Notes under the pieces: generated by a model | Database searches by the model: none | What the model was told of the DNA's origin: nothing | Seen by the model: only the letters and a program-made list of their open reading frames with translations | Source of the DNA: Alnus glutinosa | Taxonomy: Eukaryota; Streptophyta; Magnoliopsida; Fagales; Betulaceae | DNA: 64,000 bases | Assembly: GCF_958979055.1 (NCBI RefSeq) | Contig: NC_084896.1 | Span: 22,995,501-23,059,500, forward strand | Direction of reading: 5' to 3' | In this document: piece by piece, positions 1-13,000 of the stretch | How the letters are laid out: each line of letters begins with the position of its first letter | Position numbering within the stretch: the stretch's first letter is position 1 | Position numbers and translations under genes: made by a program

Positions 1-69
1 AGCTATGCAAAAACCATATAATTTTGTAAACAGTAGTTGTTTGATGTTGTCATTATTGATGATTTGCAG

Positions 70-208
70 AAGTACAACTTTTTACCAGCACTTAGTGGTT
101 CCAGTCTCTTTTTCATCCCATAATCATAAACCAGAAGCTCAGCAAGAAAACAAGCTGATGCCAGAAGATGCAATTTGTCCATCGGTCCCAAAAATGTTGT
201 CCTCTTAG
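70..208 (+). CDS. possible 3' terminal exon of an unidentified gene
   Basis: A T-rich stretch ends in TTTGCAG at 63-69, a good splice acceptor. The open frame that follows starts with the third base of a codon and ends with TAG at 206-208. The encoded tail begins STTFYQHLVVP and ends PSVPKMLSS. I do not recognise the family. The rest of such a gene would lie left of the window. It would also lie beside, or inside a long intron of, the minus-strand PRP40 gene. It could equally be a chance open frame. Confidence 0.25.
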
Positions 209-1328
209 AAAATTAGAAAATTCAGGAGACCAAAATGAATGCATTCTTGTTTGCTCATTTAGCTTAATTATGGACTTGTAGTAGAAGGAAAAATTGGTAA
301 TTATGTAAAATTCACATTGACTATTCACATGGAAAAAAATTTGGGAGAGACGAATAACAAAGGATGACTATCTCTATGGACAGAGAGAGTAGTGATGTGG
401 TGAGTGGTTATTATGACTATGTTTGTTAATGGTTTCAAAAAGTCTTTGTTGTGTTTCAAAAACAAAAGCACACTTTTTCTCAAAACATTTAACAAACTAT
501 TCACTTGTCATAAAAATTTCACACCTTACAGGAATAGTTTGAAAAAACAGGTTCTTATTTTTTCAGGTGTAGAGGCCAACTTATTGCTTATAAATAAATC
601 AATAAATAAAAAACAAACAAACGAGAAAGGTGGCCGCATGGCCAGCCTCAACAGAGGAAAGGGGTGGCCCTACCACCTTTGTTATGGTTAGAGGTGGTTG
701 TGCGACCACCACAACAGGACAGGGGTGGCCGTCGACACCTCAAGGGTGTCTATGCAGCCACCCCTCTCCTCTGCTAACTGGGGCCACATTGGCTACTTTT
801 TTTTAAAAAAAAAAAATTCAAGTAAAAAGTCAACACCACACTTGTTTGTGTTTTCTCAAAATATAAATGTTTAGTATTAGTTTCTTGGAAAACAAAAAAC
901 ACTTTCCAAAAAGTTTGGAGAAAGAGTGATGATTATTTACGTTGTAAGCAAGGGTTAGAGCCTAGCTTTATTTATCAAGTCCAACAAAACAATTTTCTCA
1001 AGTAGACCCCACAAAAAAAAAAAAAAAAAAATCAAAAGTGGACCCCACTAAAAGCACTTTTTAACTTTATATCACATCAAAAAACTTTTTCAAATCAAAA
1101 CACAAATAAACACTTTTTAAAACACTTAACAAGCATACCATATATTTTTTACAAACAGCATAACATTGTAGAAAGAAGCACAATGGAGACATGATGGGGA
1201 AGCTCAAGCCTAAGATATAAGAAACAATATTGGCCATGTTTAATCCTATGGATGTTGGGAAAAAATTTCCTTTGGATTTTAAGTTGCTTTAAGAACTTTA
1301 AAGTTGGCTTGATTAGAGTATAAGAGAG
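209..1328. repeat. repeat-rich interval with a large MITE-like element
   Basis: No gene seen. About 412-1144 looks like one element: the left edge carries TATGTTTGTTAA and the right edge, reverse-complemented, TATGCTTGTTAAGTG. The inside holds GC-rich repeats of the GGGGTGGCCG type (630-790) and A-rich runs. The pattern fits a non-autonomous DNA transposon with short imperfect terminal inverted repeats. Target duplication not determined. Confidence 0.4.
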
Positions 1329-1560
1329 GTTTTTTTTTTTTTTAAAGTAATTGAGATATCATTAAAAGCGTAAGGCGCCGCCATATACACAACAAGTATA
1401 CAAGAGAAGCCACCTAATTAGTAGAAGCAAAAAGAAAAAGAAAATCATGACAGCTAATCACCAAAGGAAAAACATAAGCAACTGTCCAAAGATACAAAAT
1501 GTTGAAAAAAGAAAGGTTCTTCCTCCGTCATTCCAAAAAACTAAGGTCTTCAGTATTTAT
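1329..1560 (-). mobile_element. LINE 3' end, 5'-truncated
   Basis: On the minus strand this reads as a LINE 3' end followed by poly(A), seen as a T-run at 1330-1343. It shares the GGCGCCTTACGCTTTTAAT block found in the other LINE tails of the window. The 5' limit is approximate. No reading frame of use remains. Confidence 0.6.
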
Positions 1561-1639
1561 TCCATCTCCATAAAGAGCTATTTTAATTCAGAAAAGACTG
1601 TCCTACTTTATATACTTCTAGCTAACAGTAGCTTTATGT

Positions 1640-1957
1640 TTTCTTTATTTGGAGTTAAGTGGGTCATGCCACAAACGGTGCTAGATTTGTTGACTACTTG
1701 GGGTGCGTCTTTTGGGCATGGCCTAATTAAAAAAGCTTGGCGGTTAGTTCCTTACTGTGTTTTGTGGAGCATTTGGCGGGAGCAGAATGCGAAGCTTTTT
1801 GAAGATGTAGAGACTGTAATGGTAGTGTCGGTTGTTTTGGGGGTTGTTCCTTGTTGGGTCGGTGGTAAGGCTGTTGCTTCTTGTATACTCCGTGTGTACT
1901 AGGGGCGCCTTACACTGTTTTTTAATAAAATTGCAATTACTTATCAAAAAAAAAAAA
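1640..1957 (+). mobile_element. LINE 3' fragment with zf-RVT coding remnant
   Basis: The plus strand encodes the end of a plant LINE ORF2, the reverse-transcriptase zinc-binding region, with WVMPQTVLDLL and LWSIWREQNAKLFED. It then runs into the 3' UTR (GGGGCGCCTTACAC, then TTACTTATC) and a poly(A) at 1946-1957. It is a 5'-truncated copy. Confidence 0.75.
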
Positions 1958-2172
1958 AGTAATGGTAGTGTTAAGGAAGCGTGTGCTTAACACGCTATTT
2001 CTTTGGTTAGCATCCCGCCTTTGCCACCTAGGTGTTTTTACTTTTGTAGACTTTCTAAATTTATTACATGTTCCTCCCTTTTAGGGGCGCTCTTGTATAC
2101 TTCCCGTGTATTAGGGTTGCGTCCCTCTACGCTTTATTGATGAATTTGAAATTACTTACCAAAAAAAAAAAG
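1958..2172 (+). mobile_element. second LINE 3' tail with poly(A)
   Basis: A second, more diverged LINE 3' end in the same orientation directly follows the previous poly(A). It contains GCTTTATTGATGAATTTG, then TTACTTACC and a poly(A) at 2161-2171. This suggests one LINE landed in or next to the tail of another. Confidence 0.55.
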
Positions 2173-2204
2173 ATACCAAGTCATGATAGTTGGAAGAATT
2201 TGGA

Positions 2205-2511
2205 TTATTGATTTTTTTTATAACTAATCGAAAATTTATCAAAAAAGCACAAAGAATACAACCCAAGTATACATGAGATACACCTAGCTAGGAGAAGAAA
2301 AAATATCAAGAAAAACATTAAAGCTAGAAATATTTAAATCAAAGGCAAATATTTAGTGGTAAAGTGTCTTGAAGAAAAATTCCTTTAATTCCACCACCAT
2401 CCGTTCGTGGTCTTCAAAACTCCGATCATTTCTTTTCCTCCAAAAACACCACATAAGGCAGGACAGAACCATCTTCCACATTGCAACATTCTAAAGCCTA
2501 CCAAATTGCTC
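2205..2511 (-). mobile_element. LINE 3' fragment
   Basis: The T-run at 2211-2219 is the poly(A) read from the other strand. The minus strand retains pieces of the zinc-binding region; the words for FEDHER and KEFF are recognisable around 2370-2430. It resembles the LINE at 5602-5944. Confidence 0.6.
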
Positions 2512-3215
2512 TTTCTTTTTTTTCTTTTTCTTTTTATAAGTAAACTAGTCTTATTAAAAGCGTAAGGCGCCTCTAAGTACATCGAAAGTATACAAGAGGA
2601 AACACCTAACTAGAAAGCGAAAAACAAACAGGAAAATCGCCAAAACTAAGCGACAAAGGGAGCACAAAAGCCATGGTCCAAAGATACAAAGTACGAAAAA
2701 ACGAAGCTAAAATATCTTCCAAAGACCTCTCCAAGTCCTCGAAACACCTATTATTTCTTTCCTTCCAAACACACCAAAAAAGGCAAATAGGCACCATCTT
2801 CCAAATCGCAGCACTCCTCGACGTTCCATACGTCCACCAATAGGCCAACAAGTCAAAGACTCTCCTTCCAAAAGCGGCTAACACTCGACTAGGCATAATC
2901 CAAGCTAACCCTACAAGGCTAAATATAGATTATTTTTTTTTGGATAAGTTACAAGGCTGAAAATACTATTCCTTGAACATTAGCCATCTCACAGAGTAAA
3001 AGGTGGTCCATTGACTCCTCACTCTTCTGACACATACAGCACCAATCAATCACGATGATATGTCACTTTCTTAGGTTATCCATGGTGAGTATCTACTGTA
3101 AGGCAACCGACCAAGAAAAGAACACCACTCTCAAGGGAGCCTTATTCCACCAAATACTCCTCCAAGGGAAAGGAGTGCTATCATGGGGAACTATTTTGAA
3201 AATTTTTGAATGACC
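2512..3215 (-). mobile_element. LINE 3' fragment, longer, with zf-RVT domain
   Basis: The minus strand encodes a decayed reverse-transcriptase zinc-binding region in the normal order: PWRSIWWNKAPLRVVFF, then DWCCMCQKSEESMDHLLL, then SRVLAAFGRRVFDLLAYW and FWCVWKERNNRCFEDLER. The usual 3' tail with poly(A) follows near 2511-2532. A further tiny LINE-tail insertion interrupts it near 2921-2949. It sits in what would be the last visible intron, or 3' region, of the PRP40 gene. Confidence 0.75.
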
Positions 3216-3813
3216 ATATATCAAAAAATAAGATAATTACCATGAAAAATCATGCTAAGAAGCTAAAAAAAAAACCCTTAGCTAATCCAAATGCAAATTT
3301 CTGTCAAGCAAAAATATTTCTACTTTTTATTTAACTCAATTAAACAGAGTATTCCAACTATTAGGAATGTGCTACAGAAGCTCCTGTTCATCATTCATCT
3401 CTATCTAGGACCATATCTTCAATCATTGAAGGAGTTACATACTGATGCTCCATCTCATTAGTTACATAGATGATTCTAATAGAAGACCTAGGTCAAAGTT
3501 CATCATGTCAAACTGGTCGGACAGTTCTATTATGAAATCTAGGTCATCTGTGATTACCAATATTTAGCTTGAGAGTTTTGTGTCGATTAAAAGAAATAGA
3601 ATACAGTTCACATATAATACGAAAAAACTTGATGCTAGGGATTAGAAAATTTAACGTCATGTGAATAAAAAATCAAATTTACATGATTTACAAGGTAACA
3701 ATAACATACAAACTCAAATCATTAAGATCTTGCAATGCAACAATAACCTTTGGAACATTGTACCAAAAGCTGAAACCTACAAGAATTACAAAGACACAAA
3801 ATAGTTTAGTTAC

Positions 3814-6800
3814 CTGTTTCTCTAGCTCCTCGAGAACATCCTCAAACAACTCTTTTGCAGTTGAACCTGAAGTGTTTGACGCAACCGCCAAATATGCAGG
3901 TAAATCTTTAATCTAGAGAGGGAAGTGAAATTAGACAACCATCACAGAGCAAGACAACCCATATGCTGTGCTCATATAAAGAGAGGAAAAAATTAAGAAC
4001 AATACTGGGCGGCTAACCTTCACACAATAATCACGCCAGTGGGTTTTGGCTGTAAGAATGCCTGCAGTAACATGCTCTTCCATCAATTTGCGGAACTCGT
4101 CACGGTTTTTACGCTCCACCTTTCTCAATTCTTCCTATTTTGATCAAACAAAGATCAGAATATCATGAAATAAATAAATAAAATAAAGGGAGAGGGGTAG
4201 GAAAGTAGGTTAAATCGCTAACAAAAAAAGGCTAAATATTCAAGCACCTTATGTATCTTCCTCCGCTCTTCCTCTTCCTTCTCTAAATCACGTATGTGTT
4301 CCTGTGACAACATCTTGAATTTAGAATAAAGCCTCATAGAAACTCTCCAGAGATGGAAATAGAAAATTACCAGAAAAACATCCAAGCGATCAATTTTTTC
4401 AAGACGTGCACATCTTTCATCGGCTTCTAAGCGGTCTTGAAGTTTTCGCCATTGGCTGTCTGCCTGAAGCCGGAAGGCAATGCATAAGTACAATTTGATC
4501 GTAAAAGAAAATCTGCAAAAGGAGAAGAAAAGAGCAGAACATTGCCAAAAGGTACCTTAATAAAATCACAAGATTCCAAGAATTGCCTGTATTCCATTAT
4601 ATTCCGCTTGCGTTCCTCATCTGCCCTTGCTCGTTCCTAACAAATCCCAAATTATAAACACTAAAAGCATAGATGTTTGGAATCAAAAACCTTCAAAACA
4701 TAGCTTCAAATATTGCTATAATGGCTTTAAATATGAGGCCTCCAACCAAAGAACAATATGGTAATAGACACAGCAAAATTCTTATCTCTAGTTTACCAAT
4801 ACAATCATGATATTCTATTGAGTCTGAAGTACCAAAAGACAAAAATGACAAATAACTACTTTTTTTATAAGTAAAAATAATAAAGAACTACTATTAGCAT
4901 AAGTTTACAACATTTTGACTGGATCTCAATATGCTAACAACTCCAATCTTACTAAAAACGATGCAAGAACTTCCAGCAAGTATGCTACCATTGGCATACA
5001 ACAATTCACTTAGGAAATTATTTTTTGAAAAACGAAAATTTGAAAATATTAAGGAGGTAAGGTGGTGCAACCTTAGTCAACAAGATGCATAAGAGGCATA
5101 AACAAGAAGCAAACACTTGCAATCCAAAAAATTCCAAAGTCAGAAAATAAAATGGCAGTAAAAGTAATAGCCAGACATGAAATCTTGGACAACCTAAATG
5201 ATGCAGGACAAAGTAGGGAAATCTATTGACATGTCCTTGTGGTGGGTTAGGAATATGAGAATTTGGATCTAGGGTTTAGAATTAAGAGAAAGGTTAGGAT
5301 TTGAAGACTAACTAGGGCTTTGAAACAATGGGGAAGAAGGACAATGGCACTATTTCTTGAAGCAAACAGATTGCAGAAAAATTCCAGACAGGGCTGTGTT
5401 TGAAAAATTTAAGGCTGGTTTGATAGGCTATTTGGTGGCTAAATACTTTAGGTTTCCAAGTGTAACAAGGGAAAGAGTGTGCTATAGGGTTGTAAAGAAG
5501 GACATAAAGAGAGAATTTGTGGTTGTTCAGGGGCACCAAACAGTAATACCAATACCCAAATAAAAAACTGATTTAACCTTAGACTCTTAATGGCTTGATC
5601 TTTTTTTTTTTTTTAAATTAATCACAAGTTCATTAAAAAAGCGCAAAGGCACAATCCAAGTACACAGGAAGTATACAAGAGAGCCCACCTAATTAGAAGA
5701 AGAGAAAATATCTAGAAGAACCTGAGAGCTAGATATATTAAAATCAAAAGCAGCAACCTAATGGTAAAGTGTCTTAAAGAAAAAAGCTTTTGATTCCACC
5801 GATGTCCGCTCATGGTCCTTAAAGTTTCAACCATTTCTTTCCCTCCAAAGACACCACATAAGGCAGGATGGTATCATCTTCCATACTGCATCAAACTGAA
5901 GCCTACCAACTTGCCCTCTCCAGCATGCGAAAAGGTCTACCTCCTAATGGCTTGATCTACAAAACCAGATCAATTCATCTCAGTCCAATTTTACTTATAC
6001 ATCCCCCACACGAGAAGTTTCAAGTTGTCAAAACTGAAAATTACTTTAAAGACCATAGCTTCATCTTTCTTCCATGGCTGCAATGCTAGATCTTCGGTGC
6101 ATTCACAGATATGCTATCCTGAACCCACCCCATAACAACCCAATTGGCTGGGTTTTATCCCTCTCTAACCCCTTCCACACCAAGAACCCTCCAAAATGAG
6201 CATTAATAAAGCCCTCATAAACCTTGAAAACCTAAAGCTTGGGTGTCTACCAGCTACTTTAAGAACACAGCCCAAGAAAAATTAGAAGATGGAGAATTCA
6301 AAGAAAAATAAAATAAAATAAAACGGTAATGTTTTTCAGTACCAGAACTGGCATGTAGAACAACAATCTTTGGGCCAAATGGCAGAGGGTGAGTCAAGGG
6401 TTCAACTCCCTGTGGGTGAGTAAAATTTTCAAGTCAACAAGAGAAACACAGATTTCCAGGTCGAAAACTGTGATTAAGCCGGGAAATTGCCACCCCAAGC
6501 AAAAAGCGCAAAGGCGCAACTCTTTCCATCAACCCATATACACTGGAAAGCTCACGGAGAAACAACTTCCATGCTCACATCTCTTGCTATTTATATCAGT
6601 CCCAAATAAATTTCAGATACAAAATTTTCTTGAGTTGTTATATTTGTAAATCATTGGAATTATTTGTTTAAATGAAGGGATTCTAAGCAATACCTTCATA
6701 GGATATCAACTTTAAAAGAAATTGATTTATGCTAAGAAACCTTTTATTCATATTCCACACTTCAGTAATCACTTACATTATCTTCACTAGATGTAAACAT

Positions 6801-9800
6801 GTTTCTATCAGTACATGCAAATGATTTTGGGAGCTCACTGGTTTTTTACTAAATCACAAACAAGTTTGGAGATATAAAATAAAAAAGGGATCATCACCCA
6901 GTGTTCATCTCACCTAAGTAGCGGGACATACTTGCCCCAGAAAGGATCTACTAATCATAATTGCCAATAACAACAAAAACAAAAACAACAGTAAAATAAC
7001 AAGTAAACTACTAAATTGCTCTCAGCCTTATTTTTGAATCCACACAAACTCTGCTAATGATTTTCTGTGGAAATTTGGATGAATCCCAATAGCTTCTTAA
7101 TTCATAGTGAATTGAGTACAACGCATCAAAACAAGGATGACATATTAAACAGGTCAATTTTGACCATATATGAAAAAGAAGTACTGATAGTCAAGGAAGT
7201 TTGTTTTTTTTTTTTGATAAGTAAACTGATTGTCAAGGAAGTTAACAAATAAAGGCCTTCAATTCAATCAAAAAGTCAAAACTTCGACTTCTTTTCCACT
7301 TTTGCCATAAAATGGAACTGATTGTGAATATGGCTTTCATAGATATGAGGGACTTTATTTCTTCTTGAACAAAACATAGATTCATTTTTACTGAAAAAAG
7401 GAAAGAGGTGGGAACATACACATCAATATGTATGCATGCAAATCCTTATAATAAATGGGAGCAGTAGAAGCAGCAGAAACTTACCTTGTTTTTGAGTTCC
7501 ACCAAGTAGTTATCAAACAATTCTCTGCGATCTCTATCTCGTTCAACAGCTTTAAAACGTTCATCATTCTCAAACACACTCACTGCTTTGCTGAATGATT
7601 GTTCAAAAATCCAAGTAGCAAGGAAAACTATCATGAAACTGACCAAGATATATGCAAAACATAAACCAGGTATATAAGAAGAAAAAATTCAATGTGTGTG
7701 AAACCATTTAGGGAAAAGCAAACCTCCATCTTGTGGATGATGTCAGGTCTGTGCACTCCTGTAAAAAAGTCAACTGAAGATAAGAAAAGGACAAGAAGAA
7801 AAAGTATATAATATGAATAGAGATGGTAGAAATTTCCACAAGCAGCAAGCAACATACTTCTAACATTTGTTTAAATTCTTCCCGTGCGTTTTTCAGTTTA
7901 CTGCGCCTTTCCTCAGCTTCCTGTTTTTTTCTTTGACTTAAGAACTGAAACAAAAAGAATGGATTATACGATAATGAAACAGGACTTGCACTTAACAAAT
8001 GGCTAGATAATACTTCCAGTCTTCCAGAATTGCCAAACAAAGAATGTGTTCCAATTCACAGCCAAAATCAGACCAACCCAACACATTAAATACTCAACTT
8101 AAAAATACATCCTTATAATAGTTTACCTCAGTGAAGGCTTGCTTCCGCTCTCCAAGTGTTTTCAGAGCACCATACCTTCTGTCATTAATTATTACTCTCA
8201 TCGCCTGATACATACATTTTTGCTGTCAGGTACTAAAATAAATTTTTTAAAAAAAAAATAGTGAAATTGACATGATTAAAGTACCCGATCCCAGGTCCAG
8301 TCAGACCCAACATTGGTAGACTCCAAAAGTGCTTTGAATGCATTTTTAGCCTCCTAAAAAGAGAAAAGGCCAGTGATATCACTAGTCTATGCCCAGAAAA
8401 GCAACAATAAGACAGACTCGAATGTGGCAAGTTCTATATCATACCAGCTTATTGGCATATATCAAGGGTTCAGGATCAATTGATTTTGCAACCAATGCAC
8501 TATCGGTCATTTTCTCCCCTATTTCATCTGTCTTGACTTCCTCCAACGCTTTAACCGCATCAACTCCCTAGAAAAGCATTTTTTTCATCACAAGAACATA
8601 AATAACAACAATTAAAATAAAAATAAAAAATCAAGTCATACCTCTAAGACTTTTGCAGGAATTCCATCTGCAGAGCTATGAATATCTTGAGCCGAAAGGT
8701 TGTCAACATCGTCCCTGTAAAACTCGAGCAGAATTAAATTCAAACAACATGCCATTTGTAAACTACAATCAGAACACTCAAAACTAGCAAGATTGACTAT
8801 ACATGGATGCAGGAATGGTACTGGCGATGGATACAGAGGCTTCAACACTTTCTGGTACAGATGCCAAACTTGTAACAACATTTACAAGTGTCTGCACTCC
8901 ATCTGCCTTTTCATCTTTAGTAGAAGCTATAACAGTTGAAGCAGGTGATCCAGAAACCAACACAGGGCTAACAGCAACATCAGGTCCCGCTGAAACTGGG
9001 CTTGATGGTATCCCTTGAGCTGGGGAAGATAAGGTATCTGCACCAGATGGTGCTTCAACCACGGAGGGAGGAACAGTATATGAGACAGGAGGATTCCCAA
9101 ATGTTTCCTGCTGTGTTCCCAAGAAAGATGACTTTTCTACTTGCTCGCGAGCCAACTTGAAGCAAGAGCATACGCAAAGCAGTGTAACATAGAAAGGTAA
9201 ATAAGGAGGGAAAAAAATCAAAAAAGAAGTATGAGAATAAATTTGTTGATATGGGAAGAAACCTTCAGCTCCTCGGGGATCGACCATTTGGATTCCTTCG
9301 AAACCTTGTTGTAGTAGTACCTGAAACACAATCACGCACAGGAAAGAAGTAAGTCACCAATGACTTCAGAGGGTGCAGAGCCAATAAAGGAATAGCTTTA
9401 AGGAACAAATATTGGATCACACACTTCCTTCCATCAGGACTTGTAAATTCTTTCCAGTTAGTTGATGCATCAGCCCTCTGTCACAGTGATAAAAACTAAA
9501 ATAAATAGAAATTCTTTAGCATAAAAACAATTCACCAAATAAGAATTCTTAAGATATAAAGAGCTCATTCCAAATGATAATAGTTAAGTAACCAGAATCC
9601 AGTAAGGAAAAAAGACTGAAACAAATTTTTTTTTTTTTTTTATGACGCGGAACCCCCCAAGGTAGGGTCACTGCATGTACCCACCCTTGAAGAATAAACC
9701 CCAAACCTGTATAATGCACCCCCACCACACGGATAGGTTAAATCTGGCTTTCACCAGGGGTGTGACCTTAAGGAGTAGTTTGCACCCAAGGGGATTCAAA

Positions 9801-10051
9801 ATTTAAACCTGATGATTATGCCACCAAAGTCTAAAGCCTTCACCACTTGAGCCAACCCCTTTGGGGTCAAAACTGAAACAATAATAACATTAACAAAAGG
9901 GGAAAACGGGGTGATTGGTATCAATTTAACTGTAATCAAAGGTCCCTTCTAACTTGTATCAATTCTTTTTTTCATCTTTGAAAAAAAAAAAAAACCCTTC
10001 AAGCGGGTTGAAGCCCACTGTTAAGAGGCTTGGAACCTTTCAAGAGATGAC

Positions 10052-10095
<44 letters not shown>

Positions 10096-13000
10096 CAATG
10101 AATCTGGGAAAGGTTATACACTTTTTTTTTAGAAGTAAATTTAGTCTTATTGAAAGCGTAAGGCATCCTTAAGTACACTGAAATGGAATGGAAGAATTTA
10201 GTACACTTATCCCCTTCCTTTAACCACATCACCCTCAATTTGTGTCTCCAACTCACCTCCTCCAAAAGTAAACACCTCTCTAACTCGCTGACAATCTCTG
10301 TCTTTTTTAGAAGCTGCTCAACTAAAGCCCTACCACCTTCAATAGTATCAAAAGCCTGAAGCTCTTCAAAAAGCTTCCTCTTGTTCCTCTCTACATTACC
10401 AAAAACCTCTTCATTCCATATCTTCAAATTCTGTTTCAAGGCCTTGAGTTTGCAAGCTAAGACATAACTGGGAGTACCTTGAAACGAACACGAATCCCAC
10501 CATTGTTTCATCAACCCCACAAAACCATCCGCCTTAAGCCACTTGTTGTCAAATTTGAAAGGCCTACTCCCCCTAGAAATGTCACCACAATCAAGAAGAA
10601 TCGGAAAGTGGTACTCTAGGCATTCTGATAAGTTATTTTTAAGTATATAATGGTTCAAAAATTGTAAAGGACAGGCAAACCTCTTCAAAAAAGCCATCTC
10701 TGGCACCTCATTAGGTAATAATGAAATGTCAAACCTTACTTATATCGGGTTCCTTTTTTATGGAACTATTCCAACAATTTGGATTCGATTGGATTAAGAA
10801 TATGCCACTTCCATATTTTAGTTCAAGAGACTATATAAAACTCCCCAATTTACAATTTGAGAGAAGTAGTTATTTGGAGGTTAAAAAATCCAAGCAAATA
10901 CGGCTACCATAGACAATGCATTCACCACATAAATCTTATTTAACCATTCTGCTCTACTGAGGACATTTTTAGATCATTGGGAGTGATGCTGTTCCAGCCA
11001 TGCCGTACTAGCTGACCTCATCCTCATAGCATTCCCACTCAATCCTTACCTACATTGGACATGTCTAATCCATCTCAGCCAATGTTCTCTCATCGCGTCC
11101 TCATCATCCCCACCGTCTTCTCTGTAAGACCCGACCCTTCACTTCTCTGGCATACTATTTTGGCAACAGAAAACTACCCTACTTGACACTTTGGAAGCAA
11201 ACAAAATTAACACTTGGACATGTAACCACAGCCAAGTCCATGTAACATTGGCACCACCACTAACTTTCATGCCTTATTGTCCACTCAATTCACTCTAACA
11301 TCCTGGAATTACATGAAACTACTTTCAAAATGCCCAATAAAAATATTTTTGATAAGTCTATATTCCAGAGCCTGTAAATATTAAACCACAACTTTATCAT
11401 AATGAGTCAAGTGGTGCAAAGTTATAGGTTTTCAAACAACAACCTACAAAAATCCAAGGAAACCTTATACAAATTTTGTTTTCTTATCAACTCAAATCAA
11501 ATGTGCAGTAAAATCATATAATGGGAGCATTACATATCCTACATTGACATTCAAATGCTTGGTCAAAGCAAGAATCTAAGATTGAAATAAATGAGGAAAG
11601 TATGGGGTACGTAGACCCAGAAAGATGCACATCCTATTGTGGAAACATGGCAAGAGATAAACTATTACTTCTTTATTAAAGAATCAACAAGTTTGAGCAA
11701 ATGAAATTATAACAAGCAAGGAGATAAAACAAATGACAAAATTTACTAACATTCAAGCTATATAGTAGGTAGAGCAGGCAGCAAAGACCCACAGCATATC
11801 CTACCTCTCAATAGAGTAGCACAGCAGGTACCTGTAACCATCTTTAAAGCTACGCAAGTCCCGCAGTGTATACAAGGATAATAAAAGAGTGAGAATAAGA
11901 AACAAACTTCCAAAGGAATTGAAAACACCATTAACTTTATAGGTCCCGAGGCAAAATAATGCCACTAGCAGACAATCGTCTTAATATCTTAGCAATTCTT
12001 TAGATGTAGTACATGGCAACATTGTAGTAGAGAAATGATATGAAGTGTGGAATAAACAATTACGTTTGTATTCATCCATATTGTGACCAGACTATGCAAT
12101 ACACCAGTAGAGAAATGATACGACCAGTTTTGTTTAATTCCAAAAGGCACATTATACAGTAACTTTTTCCAAGAAAAATCAGAATTGGGAAGGCACACAC
12201 AAGAGAGAGAGAGATGAAGAGACATGTTTTCCAACAAAAGTAATAAGTGAACAAAACAGTTACTTTAAGCACCCAGCCTCAAACAAAAACATAAAAACTG
12301 GAACACAAGATATATGTTTCTTTTATTATTGACAGAGATACTTGTGGAAGTAATTGTCAGAATGATAAGCAACTTGTGTCCATTTCATAGGACAGAACTT
12401 CTGTACATAAACAAGATTGAGAAAAACAAATTTATATGAAATGAGAATTCTTCCAGAATTTCATGCAAAAGAGAGCTAAAAGTATATTATCTGACAGTTC
12501 CAAACACCAATTGGATATAATCGTCCTTACAATGAGACAAAAGAATCCTGCAATTTGAACTAATGGAGATTTTTTTCACCAGTCTAGAAAAAATATAGCA
12601 TATGGAATAACAAGAAATGCAACTGAAACAAGTTTGCCCATACTGAGCCAGGTTAGGAGTTTAAATCACAGGAGAGACGTGCACCAGCATGCATATCCAC
12701 CATATACTTTATCACTATTCAACAGCATGACTAATACATCATAAATTATGAAGAAGTAAGAGGAAAAGGCATGACTCACCTCAAGTGGCGTCATCAATTC
12801 TGAGGGCTTCTCCCAACTAGATAGTCGTGTTTTCTTGTTATAATAGTACCTGAATGATTAATGTGGAGAAGAATTTTAGCCAGAAGATGTAAAAATAACA
12901 AATGAAAACAATCAAAAACTATGGCTCCATTTGTTAAAAATTTTGTTTTCTGTCTTTTGTTCTCTTCTCAAAATAAAAAATTAACAAACAACCCAAACAC

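Noticed and set aside
6360-6425. tRNA-like GGGTTCAACTCCC near 6398
   Set aside because: Looks like a box B, but the spacing to any box A is far too short and no cloverleaf can be drawn. At best a SINE scrap.
6870-7480. looked for further PRP40 exons between 4637 and 7484
   Set aside because: Exon phases at 7485 and 4636 already join in frame and match the family, so nothing is missing there.
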